DNA from: Oligoflexia bacterium
GTDB taxonomy: Bacteria > Bdellovibrionota > Bdellovibrionia > JABDDW01
DNA: 64,000 nucleotides
Direction: 5' to 3'
Assembly: GCA_016715815.1 (NCBI GenBank)
Contig: JADJXN010000002.1
Location: 1-64,000 of the forward strand
Shown: in pieces, positions 1 to 7,542 of the stretch
How positions within the stretch are numbered: the first letter of the stretch is position 1
How the letters are laid out: each line of letters starts with the position of its first letter
Program-made: the position numbers and the translations under genes
The notes under the pieces: generated by a model
Told to the model about the DNA's origin: nothing
What the model saw: the letters and a program-made list of their open reading frames with translations, nothing else
Databases searched by the model: none

Positions 1-64
1 TTTTAAGGTTGTTTAATTAAGTATTTATTTGCTCAAACAATTCTTTTAACTCATACATTCATGT

Positions 65-886
65 ATGAAAAAACTAATTCTATTATTATTAATACTTTTA
101 AATTCCAAAAACATTCTCGCCGCCGAAAGGTTTAGCAAAGTTATAATCATTGTGTTTGAAAACACAAATTATAGTGACGCCCTTAAAGCCGGCTTTTTTA
201 ATAAATTAGCAAATGATGGGGTCTTATTTACAAATTTTTATGCTCAAGGAAGGCCTTCTCAACCCAATTACTTGGCTATGATTTCTGGTTCAACCTGGGG
301 GCATTACTCCAATGAATGGGTGGATATAAACCAAAGAACCATTGTTGATCTCTTAGAAGAAAAAAATAAAACATGGGCAAGCTATGCTGAGTATTATCCT
401 GGAAACTGCCACACAGGAAACAGTGGAGATTATGTAAGAAAACATAACCCATTTATTAGCTTTACTACAATTTCAAAAAACCCACAGCGCTGTAAGAATA
501 TTAAAAACCTAGAGGAAATGTTTATTGACTGGAATTTAAATAATCTGCCCAATTATTCTTTTGTAATACCAGGTAATAGCAGTAACGGGCATAACACCGG
601 CATTGGTTATGCTGCTAATTGGTTTGAAAAAACTTTTTCAAAATATATGTATGATGAACAAAAAATGAAAGACACCCTTTTTATTATTACTTTTGATGAA
701 GCGGGACTTTCTTTAACAAACCAAATTTATACAGTGTTTTTTGGCCCCTCAATTAAATCTGGAGTTAAAAACCGCCACGAGCATACCCACTATAGTTTAC
801 TAAAACTTCTTCAAGATGAATGGGGTTTACAAAGCCTCTTTCAACAAGATGACTATGCTCCCAAAATAGATGGCATTTGGCAGTAA
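65..886 (+). CDS. Secreted phosphoesterase (acid phosphatase / phospholipase C-like, PF04185 type)
   Basis: The 273-residue product starts with a clear signal peptide (KKLILLLLILLNSKNILA) and is probably periplasmic or secreted. The body resembles the phosphoesterase family that includes acid phosphatases and phospholipase C. An early acidic metal-binding segment (VFENTNYSDAL) is followed by QGRPSQPNYLAMISGS, which in this family carries the nucleophile region. A late FDEAG and a His-rich HEHTHYSLLKLL close the metal site. It would hydrolyse phosphate esters; the substrate cannot be read from sequence. It converges with the subtilase gene, 2 bp from its end. No good ribosome-binding site precedes the ATG. 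The family call is by motif pattern only. Confidence 0.75.
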   Translation: MKKLILLLLILLNSKNILAAERFSKVIIIVFENTNYSDALKAGFFNKLANDGVLFTNFYAQGRPSQPNYLAMISGSTWGHYSNEWVDINQRTIVDLLEEKNKTWASYAEYYPGNCHTGNSGDYVRKHNPFISFTTISKNPQRCKNIKNLEEMFIDWNLNNLPNYSFVIPGNSSNGHNTGIGYAANWFEKTFSKYMYDEQKMKDTLFIITFDEAGLSLTNQIYTVFFGPSIKSGVKNRHEHTHYSLLKLLQDEWGLQSLFQQDDYAPKIDGIWQ

Positions 887-888
887 AG

Positions 889-2079
889 TTAATATTCAAT
901 AGAGCTTATTTTAAAACCCCAACCAGGCGTGTAGTTATCCTCTGGCTTTGAAGATAAGATAATAATCATTTTATCCCCTGGTACATACACAGATTGGTAA
1001 TTACTGTGTTTGCCAGTTATTTTTTCATAATAATAGGGGTTATGGTTTTCATCTTCATGGCCAATTAAAATAAATTCATTTAACGGGTCTAAATCTATTT
1101 TTTCAAAGTTAACTTTTAAATATTTTGCCCCTGGTTGATGAATTCTAAAAACTTGGTTTTGATCACTTAATACGGGATGTGCTGACGCATACTCTTTATT
1201 CAATTTTATCCAAGATTTAGTTTCAACTTCACGTTTCGGATTTGTAAGACCCTGAAAAGCATTTTTAATGTTTATAATACCACCGGAGTATGTTTTATGT
1301 TCAAGGTGCTCTACTACATCGGCTGAAGAAATTATTTTATTTTTAATTTCACTATAATTAGCATTTTTATATTTTTGCCAAATAAGGGCTGCTGCCCCAC
1401 TAACATGGGCTGCGGCCTGTGAAGTCCCACTCATCACTTTACCACCAGCTAAAATATTTTCTCCAGGCGCCCCAATGTGGGTAAATTTTCTTCCCCAGCT
1501 TGACATGATTGTTAACTTATCATTGTTGGTTGTTGCGGCAATATTTAGCATATTATTAAAATTAAATGAGGCTGGGTAACCCACATCTATGTCTAAGTTT
1601 TTCCCATCATTGTCTGCCGCTACCACCACTAATATTCCCGCCTCTTGGGCTAATTTAAAGCTTTCCCTTGTTTCAGTGGTTTCAACATACCAACTACAAT
1701 TAATTATTTTTATGGAATTTGAAATGGCATACTCAATTGCTTTTGCAACTGCTTGGGGATAGACATCACCGTTTAGATCTATCACTTTTAAAGCATGAAG
1801 CTCCGCCTGTGGCACAATGGAGGATATTATATTAGTAATGTGACTTCCGTGACCATGGTCATCATTAAAATTGGGGTTATTGTGTACAAAGTTATAACCT
1901 TTAATATTTAATTCTGATTTTTTTGTGTAACCCGTATCTAAAATGGCAATTTTTTGGCCTTGCCCCTTAAAGCCATGCTGATGCGCCCAATCTACGCCAA
2001 TGCGATCATAATTCCAATTTGCCCAAGAAGAATTTATTGAAAATAAAAATACTAAAAGCTTCCCCGCCAAGCCCAACAT
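889..2079 (-). CDS. Secreted subtilisin-like serine protease (S8)
   Basis: The 396-residue product has a short signal peptide followed by a subtilase domain with the full triad: Asp in AILDTGY (about residue 48), His in DDHGHGSH (about 77) and Ser in SGTSQAAAHVSG (about 220). There is no long I9 propeptide between the signal and the catalytic domain, so folding or activation may differ from classical subtilisins. The last 110 residues form an additional beta-rich tail that ends near the pre-peptidase/P-domain style. It is likely an exported degradative protease, consistent with a proteolytic or predatory lifestyle. It is followed on the same strand by htpX, which ends 20 bp upstream of it. 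Confidence 0.9.
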   Translation of the reverse strand: MLGLAGKLLVFLFSINSSWANWNYDRIGVDWAHQHGFKGQGQKIAILDTGYTKKSELNIKGYNFVHNNPNFNDDHGHGSHITNIISSIVPQAELHALKVIDLNGDVYPQAVAKAIEYAISNSIKIINCSWYVETTETRESFKLAQEAGILVVVAADNDGKNLDIDVGYPASFNFNNMLNIAATTNNDKLTIMSSWGRKFTHIGAPGENILAGGKVMSGTSQAAAHVSGAAALIWQKYKNANYSEIKNKIISSADVVEHLEHKTYSGGIINIKNAFQGLTNPKREVETKSWIKLNKEYASAHPVLSDQNQVFRIHQPGAKYLKVNFEKIDLDPLNEFILIGHEDENHNPYYYEKITGKHSNYQSVYVPGDKMIIILSSKPEDNYTPGWGFKISSIEY

Positions 2080-2098
2080 AGGAAAGCTTTAGCATTAT

Positions 2099-3004
2099 TT
2101 AGCGCAGACGCGCAATTCTTTCGTCTAAATCTGGATGAGTTGAAAGTAAATATAAGAACTTGTTCTTTTTACCTGATATTTTAAGCGTTGCAAGTGCGGG
2201 CTGAGCACCACTTGGTTGATCTTCTTCCTCATGAGAGATCATTTTTCCATAATGCCTTTTTAGACCCATAAGGGCAGCTCGCATTTTTTCTCGTCCTGCA
2301 AGCTTTGCTCCACCACCGTCTGCTCTAAATTCGCGTGCACGAGAAAATGCAGCAACAACCATCATGCCTAGTAAACTCAAAATAATTTCAAGCATAAATA
2401 CAATTACAAACTGGATGGCTCCACGGTTTTCTTCTTTCACCCCTTGAGCAATAAACCATGCAATCACGCGGGCAAAGAAAATGACAAAAGCGTTCACCAC
2501 ACCTTGAACTAAAGTCATTGTGACCATATCACCGTTGGCAATGTGGGCTATTTCGTGTGCCAATACACCTTCAACCTCATCATCATTCATTTTTTCAAGT
2601 AGCCCTGAAGAAACGGCTACAAGAGAGCGACTTTTCGTTGGGCCAGTAGCAAACGCATTAATTTCAGGGGAATTATAAATTCCAACCTCTGGCATAGTGG
2701 TTAAACCCGCATGTCTTGCTAGAGCATAAACTCTTTCAACAAGGGCTCTTGCATGTGGATCACGGCTTTGAGGTTGAACAAGCTTTACTCCCATCATCAT
2801 TTTTGCCATGACACGTGAGAGCGCTAAAGAAATCAGCGCACCTCCAAAACCCCAAATAAGTGCAAAACCTAAAAGAGCATTATAATCAAGGCCGGCCTGG
2901 TTCAAATATGGTTGAACCCCAAAAAGGTTCATTACAATACTTAAAGTTACAATAATAAGTATGTTCACCACGGCAAATAAAAATATTCTTTTCATAAACT
3001 GCAT
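2099..3004 (-). CDS. htpX: HtpX, membrane zinc metalloprotease (M48B)
   Basis: The 301-residue product has the family's usual length and architecture: two N-terminal membrane helices, a cytoplasmic HEIAH zinc motif (VLAHEIAHIANGD, about residue 150), two further hydrophobic helices, and the third zinc ligand Glu in REFRADGG. HtpX degrades misfolded inner-membrane proteins alongside FtsH. The stop codon lies 20 bp before the subtilase start region, and its ATG is only 1 bp from the end of the upstream terC gene, so the two are probably cotranscribed. An inner-membrane quality-control role is well supported by family knowledge. Confidence 0.95.
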   Translation of the reverse strand: MQFMKRIFLFAVVNILIIVTLSIVMNLFGVQPYLNQAGLDYNALLGFALIWGFGGALISLALSRVMAKMMMGVKLVQPQSRDPHARALVERVYALARHAGLTTMPEVGIYNSPEINAFATGPTKSRSLVAVSSGLLEKMNDDEVEGVLAHEIAHIANGDMVTMTLVQGVVNAFVIFFARVIAWFIAQGVKEENRGAIQFVIVFMLEIILSLLGMMVVAAFSRAREFRADGGGAKLAGREKMRAALMGLKRHYGKMISHEEEDQPSGAQPALATLKISGKKNKFLYLLSTHPDLDERIARLR

Positions 3005-3005
3005 T

Positions 3006-4034
3006 TTACTTTTCCTTTCCTTCTTGGGCAGCTTTGTGTTTAGCGTCCACCCAAATTGAATACAATATAGAAGATGATATAAAAAACGTAATTGTCAACA
3101 GGGACCAACTGATTGGAAATTTACCTCCAAATGCATGGTTTAAGTAAGTCATTTTTAAACCAACAAACATTAAAACAAAAGCTAAACCGACTTTAATGTA
3201 TTTAAACCTTTCAATGCTGCCTGAAAGTAGAAAAAACATGGCCCTTAAACCAAGTATGGCAAGTATATTAGATATAAAAACAATCATAGGCTCTTTGGTA
3301 ATGGCATAAATTGCTGGCACTGAGTCAACAGCAAAAATAATGTCAGAAATTTCTAAAAATATTAATGCCATAAACAATGGTGTTGCATACCAAATTTTAC
3401 CTAATTTTATAAAAAACTTTTGCCCTTCAATTTTAGGGTGTAGCGGAATAAACTTTTTTAAATTTTTAATAAACCAGTTTGATTCAGGGTCAATGCTTTG
3501 CTCTGACATAAAAAGCATCTTTGCACCAGTGAAGATAAGAAATAAGCCAAAGAATATCACTACTGCTTCATAGGCCATAAGCTTTGCACCAATGGCAATA
3601 AAAATGGCTCTAAAAACTACTGCACCTATAATACCAAAAAATAAAATCCTGTGTTGGTACTTTGAAGGAATAGCAAAATATTGAAAAACTATAATAAATA
3701 AAAAGATATTATCTATGGCTAAGCTTTTTTCTATTACAAAGCCTGTTAAAAACTCCATCGCTAGTTGCTTGGCATAAACCGCTGTCGTTAACCCCTGGGG
3801 AATAAGCTCAGGGGAGCCTTCTAGTTTAAGAAGAGAAAACCTATAAAAAAACCAGTTTATAACTAATGCAAAAGAAACCCAAAATATGCTCCAACCTAGA
3901 GCCTCTTTAAATTTTACTTCATGGGCATTTTTGTGAAACACGCCCAAATCAAGTATTAATATAAACCCTACTAGGACAATAAACCCGACGTAAACCCACC
4001 AATAATCAGCAAAGGTGAAAATAATATTATTCAT
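3006..4034 (-). CDS. TerC/Alx-family integral membrane protein
   Basis: The 342-residue polytopic membrane protein carries the signature FLTGFVIEKSLAIDNIF of TerC proteins, with its buried acidic residues, and a matching second half (FLEISDIIFAVDSVPAIYAI). These paired Glu/Asp motifs define the family. Members export Mn2+ (Alx, MntX) or contribute to tellurite resistance and metallation of secreted proteins. It directly precedes htpX on the same strand (1 bp gap) and diverges from the LysR gene. A membrane metal-handling protein cotranscribed with a membrane zinc protease is suggestive but not diagnostic. The transported ion is inferred from the family only. Confidence 0.88.
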   Translation of the reverse strand: MNNIIFTFADYWWVYVGFIVLVGFILILDLGVFHKNAHEVKFKEALGWSIFWVSFALVINWFFYRFSLLKLEGSPELIPQGLTTAVYAKQLAMEFLTGFVIEKSLAIDNIFLFIIVFQYFAIPSKYQHRILFFGIIGAVVFRAIFIAIGAKLMAYEAVVIFFGLFLIFTGAKMLFMSEQSIDPESNWFIKNLKKFIPLHPKIEGQKFFIKLGKIWYATPLFMALIFLEISDIIFAVDSVPAIYAITKEPMIVFISNILAILGLRAMFFLLSGSIERFKYIKVGLAFVLMFVGLKMTYLNHAFGGKFPISWSLLTITFFISSSILYSIWVDAKHKAAQEGKEK

Positions 4035-4123
4035 GCGTCTATTATCGTCTCATTTATTATATTGATCAAATTAATAAATGTTATAAGTTGCATCTATTTA
4101 ATCGATATTATATAGTCGGCGTC

Positions 4124-5011
4124 ATGGACAAGTGGCTCAACTACCACCATTTATTCTACTTTAAAACCATTGCAGAGTTTGGCAGCGTTACAAAGGCCGC
4201 CGGGAAGTTGCACTTAGGGCAATCCGCCTTAAGCACTCAACTTATGCAGTTTGAAGATAAGCTGGGCGTTTTGCTTTTTGAGAGAAAACATAAAAAACTA
4301 ATTTTAACAGAAGCCGGAATGGCCACTCTTGATTATGCCAATGAAATTTTTAAACTTGGCTCTGAGTTACTAGAGGTTTTACAAGATCGTTTAATTCCCC
4401 AACAAACACATGTGCAGCTAGGAGCCCTTGATAGCATCCCTAAAAACATAATTTATAGCCTAATTAAAGCGGCGTATAAAATTAATGAATGCAATGTGAC
4501 TGTTCTTGAAGGTAAAGATGATGAGCTTTTAAGAGAGCTTGCCGCCCACCGCATTGATCTTATTTTAACAAATCATCTCCCAAGAGTGGGTGATGGGGTA
4601 AAAATTGTTTCAAAATCTATAGCAAAGCTTCCCATATGGGTTTGTGGGCATATAAAGTTTTCTGAATTAAAAAGGGATTTTCCAAAATCTTTGATGGGAA
4701 AGCCTTTTATATTGCCCACTCATCACAGCTTTTTGCGTGCAAGTCTGGATCATTTTTTTAAATTAAACCAAATAAGTGTTAAGGCAATAGCGGAAACCCA
4801 GGACACAAGTCTGCAAAAAATTATAGGCTCAGATGGCCTGGGTCTAATGGCACTATCTAGTTTTGAGGCTGGCTTACTGCTTAAAGAAACTGGTCTAAAA
4901 AAAATTGGCACTCTTCCTGGTGTATTTGAAGAAATTTATCTTGTTGCTGCAGCTCGCAAAATTGAGAACCCCATTTCAAGCGCCTTGTTTAAGAGCTTTA
5001 GTTTAACTTAG
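4124..5011 (+). CDS. LysR-family transcriptional regulator, NhaR-like
   Basis: The ATG at 4124 gives 295 residues beginning MDKWLNYHHLFYFKTIAE, which aligns with the N-terminus of NhaR (NYNHLYYF). A TTG at 4088 would only add an unlikely 12-residue tail. An N-terminal winged helix (GSVTKAAGKLHLGQSALSTQ) and LysR linker helix are followed by a periplasmic-binding-protein-like effector domain. NhaR activates nhaA in response to Na+ and also regulates surface adhesin genes in enterics. No nhaA lies here. It is divergent from terC with about 90 bp between starts, so terC is a plausible target. The specific NhaR assignment is moderate; the LysR assignment is firm. Confidence 0.85.
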   Translation: MDKWLNYHHLFYFKTIAEFGSVTKAAGKLHLGQSALSTQLMQFEDKLGVLLFERKHKKLILTEAGMATLDYANEIFKLGSELLEVLQDRLIPQQTHVQLGALDSIPKNIIYSLIKAAYKINECNVTVLEGKDDELLRELAAHRIDLILTNHLPRVGDGVKIVSKSIAKLPIWVCGHIKFSELKRDFPKSLMGKPFILPTHHSFLRASLDHFFKLNQISVKAIAETQDTSLQKIIGSDGLGLMALSSFEAGLLLKETGLKKIGTLPGVFEEIYLVAAARKIENPISSALFKSFSLT

Positions 5012-5130
5012 AAATTTTTATTAGCCCCACTACCTTTGGTCAGTTTACTTGACTCAAGGCGCTTATTTAAGCTCTCAAATACATATTACCAGAGCCAAAC
5101 ACATTGGCGCAGGTTTAAAAAGGAGATTAT

Positions 5131-5493
5131 ATGAAATTGGTTTTAAGTTTGGTGAGTTTAGTTTTTTTATTTTCTTCAAGCAGCTTTGCAGAGCGCGGTT
5201 CAGGCCCTTGTAAAGCAGATGCAGAAAAGTTTTGCAAGGATGTAAAGCCAGGTGGCGGCAAAATGAGAGATTGCTTAAGGGAGCATAAAGATGAACTCTC
5301 AAGTGAGTGCAAAGCAAGACATTCAATGATGAAGGAAAAATTTAAGAATTTTCGTGAAGCTTGCAAGGAAGACATTAAAACCCATTGTGGTGATGTAAAA
5401 CCAGGTAAGCGTAAAATCATTCAATGCTTAAAAGAAAAAGAATCGTCTTTAAGCGCAGAATGTAAAGAAGCTGTACAAAGAAAAAAGAACTAA
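5131..5493 (+). CDS. Exported cysteine-rich repeat protein (GLG1-like repeats)
   Basis: The 120-residue protein has a signal peptide (KLVLSLVSLVFLFSSSSFA) and two tandem repeats of about 40 residues. Each repeat has the pattern C-x3-D/A-x3-(F/H)C-x-DVKPG-x-(G/R)K-(M/I)-x-(D/Q)CL-x7-LS-x-EC. This spacing is that of the Cys-rich repeat first described in Golgi GLG1 and found in many proteobacterial periplasmic proteins, where the four cysteines per repeat form two disulphides. Function is unknown; the family is sometimes linked to metal or ligand binding. An AAAAAGGAG ribosome-binding site precedes the ATG. It is followed after 3 bp by a methyltransferase gene. Confidence 0.8.
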   Translation: MKLVLSLVSLVFLFSSSSFAERGSGPCKADAEKFCKDVKPGGGKMRDCLREHKDELSSECKARHSMMKEKFKNFREACKEDIKTHCGDVKPGKRKIIQCLKEKESSLSAECKEAVQRKKN

Positions 5494-5496
5494 CTA

Positions 5497-6270
5497 TTGC
5501 TAAAAACCTCAATTGCGTCTACTTTGGTTGCCGTGGAAACCGTTAAAGAAGACGTAGTTGGTAAAAAATCTTTAGAGCTTTTAGAAAAGGCGGATAATTA
5601 TATTCGCCTTTCTACTTTAGAGCTAAGTAAGCACTTAAATGGTAAGGTTTTAGAACTAGGATCTGGAAATGGTAATTTAACCCAGCACCTTGCATTTGAT
5701 TTTGAAATCACAGCCCTTGATTTACAACAAAGCTATTTAAATGATTTAAAAAATAAAATTTTAAATTTAGAAAAAACTAAAGGCAAAAACGCAAAAGAAT
5801 TTAAAGCCATTCAAGCAGATTTAACTAAAACCCCAGATGCGACTTTAATAAACCAATATGATAGCTTATTAAGTTGCCAAGTCTTAGAGCACTTGCCTGA
5901 TGACGAATTAGTTATAAAAAATTATGCCCCCTGCATAAGGCCTGGTGGGCAAATAGTATTGCAGCTTCCAGCTCATATGTTTGCATTTAATAATTTAGAT
6001 AAAAACCTTGGCCATTTTAGGCGCTATTCAAGAAAATCAGCTGAAGCTCTGGTTAAAAGCGTAGGTCTTAGAGTCAAAAAGTCATATTATTTTAACTTTT
6101 TTGGCCTTTTAGGCTGGCTCTGGTATGGCAGCGTATTAAAAAACCAAATTCTGCCTGAAAAAGAGCTTTCTATATTTAATATTCTAGCCCCTATAACTCT
6201 TAAGCTGGACCTACTCTTCTCGCGTATATGCGGGTTAAATGTCATTGTAGTGGCCCAGAAACCAAATTAA
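5497..6270 (+). CDS. Class I SAM-dependent methyltransferase
   Basis: The 257-residue protein has the Rossmann methyltransferase signature: motif I VLELGSGNGNLTQHL, an acidic ribose-binding turn (ITALDLQQ), a motif IV-like LLSCQVLEHLPDD and the late block RPGGQIVLQLPAH. The family architecture resembles membrane-associated or lipid/sugar methyltransferases. A hydrophobic FNFFGLLGWLWYG segment after the core suggests membrane contact. The start is uncertain: the frame opens with TTG at 5497, three bases after the previous stop, with no strong ribosome-binding site, so translational coupling or a start at 5524 or 5533 is possible. The substrate cannot be predicted. Confidence 0.75.
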   Translation: MLKTSIASTLVAVETVKEDVVGKKSLELLEKADNYIRLSTLELSKHLNGKVLELGSGNGNLTQHLAFDFEITALDLQQSYLNDLKNKILNLEKTKGKNAKEFKAIQADLTKTPDATLINQYDSLLSCQVLEHLPDDELVIKNYAPCIRPGGQIVLQLPAHMFAFNNLDKNLGHFRRYSRKSAEALVKSVGLRVKKSYYFNFFGLLGWLWYGSVLKNQILPEKELSIFNILAPITLKLDLLFSRICGLNVIVVAQKPN

Positions 6271-6284
6271 AAAAATTTTACATA

Positions 6285-6316
6285 TTGACCGTATATTAGT
6301 ACGGAGTTGCTATATT
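6285..6316 (+). promoter_or_regulatory. MerR-type promoter with operator dyad between -35 and -10
   Basis: The -35 is TTGACC (6285-6290) and the -10 is TATATT (6311-6316), 20 bp apart. That over-long spacer is the hallmark of promoters activated by MerR proteins through DNA unwinding. The spacer holds a perfect dyad CCGTA-N6-TACGG (6289-6304), close to the classic mer operator CCGTACatgaGTACGG. The predicted start point falls about 6323, essentially at the merR ATG (6325), and there is no ribosome-binding site before that ATG. The transcript is therefore probably leaderless and autoregulated by the MerR protein it encodes. Confidence 0.8.
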
Positions 6317-6324
6317 ATAAGTAT

Positions 6325-6762
6325 ATGGCAAAGATTAAAGAAAAACTCACCATTGGAAATTTAGCTAAAGCCTCAGGTATTGGGGTTGAGGCCGTTAGGT
6401 TTTATCAACGAGAAGGTTTAATTCAAGAGCCGCAAAAGCCTACGCGTGGTTATAGAGAGTATTCTATAGATACAATATCAAAAATTAAATTTATAAAGCG
6501 CTGTCAAGAATTAGGCTTTTCACTAAGGGAAATTAAAGAAATTATTGCATTTAACTCAAAACAGGGAAGCACTTGTTCCGAAGTTAGAAAAAAAACCATA
6601 AAAAAACTTGAAGAAATAAATGAGAAAATTGAAAACCTTAAGCAAATGAAAAAATCTTTAGAAGAGTTAAAATGCGCATGTGACAAAGGTAAAAGCGCAT
6701 TATCAAAATGTGATGTAACAAAATGTTTTGATTTGAAAGGAGGATGTTGTGAAAAAGACTAA
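6325..6762 (+). CDS. MerR-family metal-responsive regulator (mer/pbr/cad type)
   Basis: The ATG at 6325 gives 145 residues; a TTG at 6307 lies inside the promoter and is unlikely. The N-terminal winged helix LTIGNLAKASGIGVEAVRFY and the EGLIQEPQKP wing are very like mercuric MerR, followed by the dimerisation coiled coil. Metal-ligand cysteines are at TCSE (about residue 79) and in KCACDKGKSALSKC. The CAC-to-C spacing is one residue longer than in Tn501 MerR, so Hg, Pb or Cd/Zn sensing are all possible. The tail carries extra cysteines (SKCDVTKCF, GGCCEKD). The operator sits in its own promoter. The last 14 bases overlap a small Cys-rich peptide gene, which is probably its main target. Confidence 0.88.
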   Translation: MAKIKEKLTIGNLAKASGIGVEAVRFYQREGLIQEPQKPTRGYREYSIDTISKIKFIKRCQELGFSLREIKEIIAFNSKQGSTCSEVRKKTIKKLEEINEKIENLKQMKKSLEELKCACDKGKSALSKCDVTKCFDLKGGCCEKD

Positions 6763-6841
6763 GAAAAAGAAGGCAACAAAGAAAAACACTTGTAAATGCT
6801 GCTCATGCTGCAAGTGTGACTGCAAAAATTGTTGCTGCTAA
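6749..6841 (+). CDS. 30-residue Lys/Cys-rich metallothionein-like peptide
   Basis: A GTG start at 6749 has a perfect AAAGGAGG ribosome-binding site (6736-6743, 5-nt spacing) located inside the 3' end of merR. The peptide begins with 13 residues rich in lysine (MKKTKKKKATKKN) and ends TCKCCSCCKCDCKNCCC, so ten of the last sixteen residues are cysteine, in CC and CxC clusters typical of metallothioneins. Overlap with merR and the strong ribosome-binding site imply coupled translation under the metal-responsive promoter. The likely role is binding soft metal ions (Cu+, Hg2+, Cd2+), perhaps as a chaperone or buffer. The stop (6839-6841) overlaps the convergent barrel gene by 4 bp. No named family is recognised; function is inferred. 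Confidence 0.75.
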   Translation: MKKTKKKKATKKNTCKCCSCCKCDCKNCCC

Positions 6842-7542
6842 AATTGCAAGCTAGCACCTGCGCCCAGGCTTTTTTCTGTCAGCATGAGGCCTAATGCCCA
6901 ATTCCAATTATTTTGGTACATTAGAGAAATGGCAGAATCAAGCTGGGCCGGGGTTTCTGAGCGCCATTTTAGATCCACCGAAGTAAAAATAGTTTTACTC
7001 CATTGAAAGCGTTTTTCAATTTCAACCCTAAATTTCCCTTTGTGGTTTATTGAAAGTTGTGACTCTATTAAAAAAGGCAAAGTATACCCTAACCCTAAAA
7101 CACCAAAATAATTTCTTTCAAATGCTTCTGCGCCCAAAAAGACATTTATCCCCCAACCTAGCCAGCGCCTTAAGGCAAAATCTCCCTCAAGCCCCCATTC
7201 ATCGTCATGCTTTTTAGCTTCAGTTTTTAGATCAATTTGGTTTTTAGTTTGAGACATGCGTAAATAAACTTGCCCGCGGTTAGTGGCACCCTCAAGTTTT
7301 CCGTAAAAATACCAATGGTCATGTAAATGTGGGTCATGCTTTTGAAAATGCTCAATTTCTTTTTTAGGTTTATAGCTTAAATATTTTACCACTCGAGCCA
7401 TCCCGGTTTTTAAATGGTAAAGGTTATGGCAATGAAGCATCCACTCCCCTGGCTCATTAGCTAAAAACTCAATGGTTCTTGTTGAGTGCGGCCCCACATC
7501 AACTGTGTGTTTTAATGGGGAGTACTCTTTGTTTTTATTCAA
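6838..7542 (-). CDS. C-terminal part of split CopA-CopB-like protein: last copper ligands plus beta-barrel
   Basis: This open frame (234 residues from the first ATG) continues the multicopper oxidase read in the frame above it. It holds the last cupredoxin signature HCHNLYHLKTGM, which supplies the type 1 copper Cys, His and axial Met and the type 2/3 copper histidines. The roughly 160 residues that follow (DHWYFYGKLEG through a terminal LQF) have alternating beta strands and a C-terminal aromatic residue, like an outer-membrane barrel of the CopB type. It is not an independent gene: no cupredoxin fold is complete without the upstream frame. A single-base change or a -1 frameshift at 7548-7554 would fuse the two. 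Confidence 0.7.
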   Translation of the reverse strand: MNKNKEYSPLKHTVDVGPHSTRTIEFLANEPGEWMLHCHNLYHLKTGMARVVKYLSYKPKKEIEHFQKHDPHLHDHWYFYGKLEGATNRGQVYLRMSQTKNQIDLKTEAKKHDDEWGLEGDFALRRWLGWGINVFLGAEAFERNYFGVLGLGYTLPFLIESQLSINHKGKFRVEIEKRFQWSKTIFTSVDLKWRSETPAQLDSAISLMYQNNWNWALGLMLTEKSLGAGASLQF

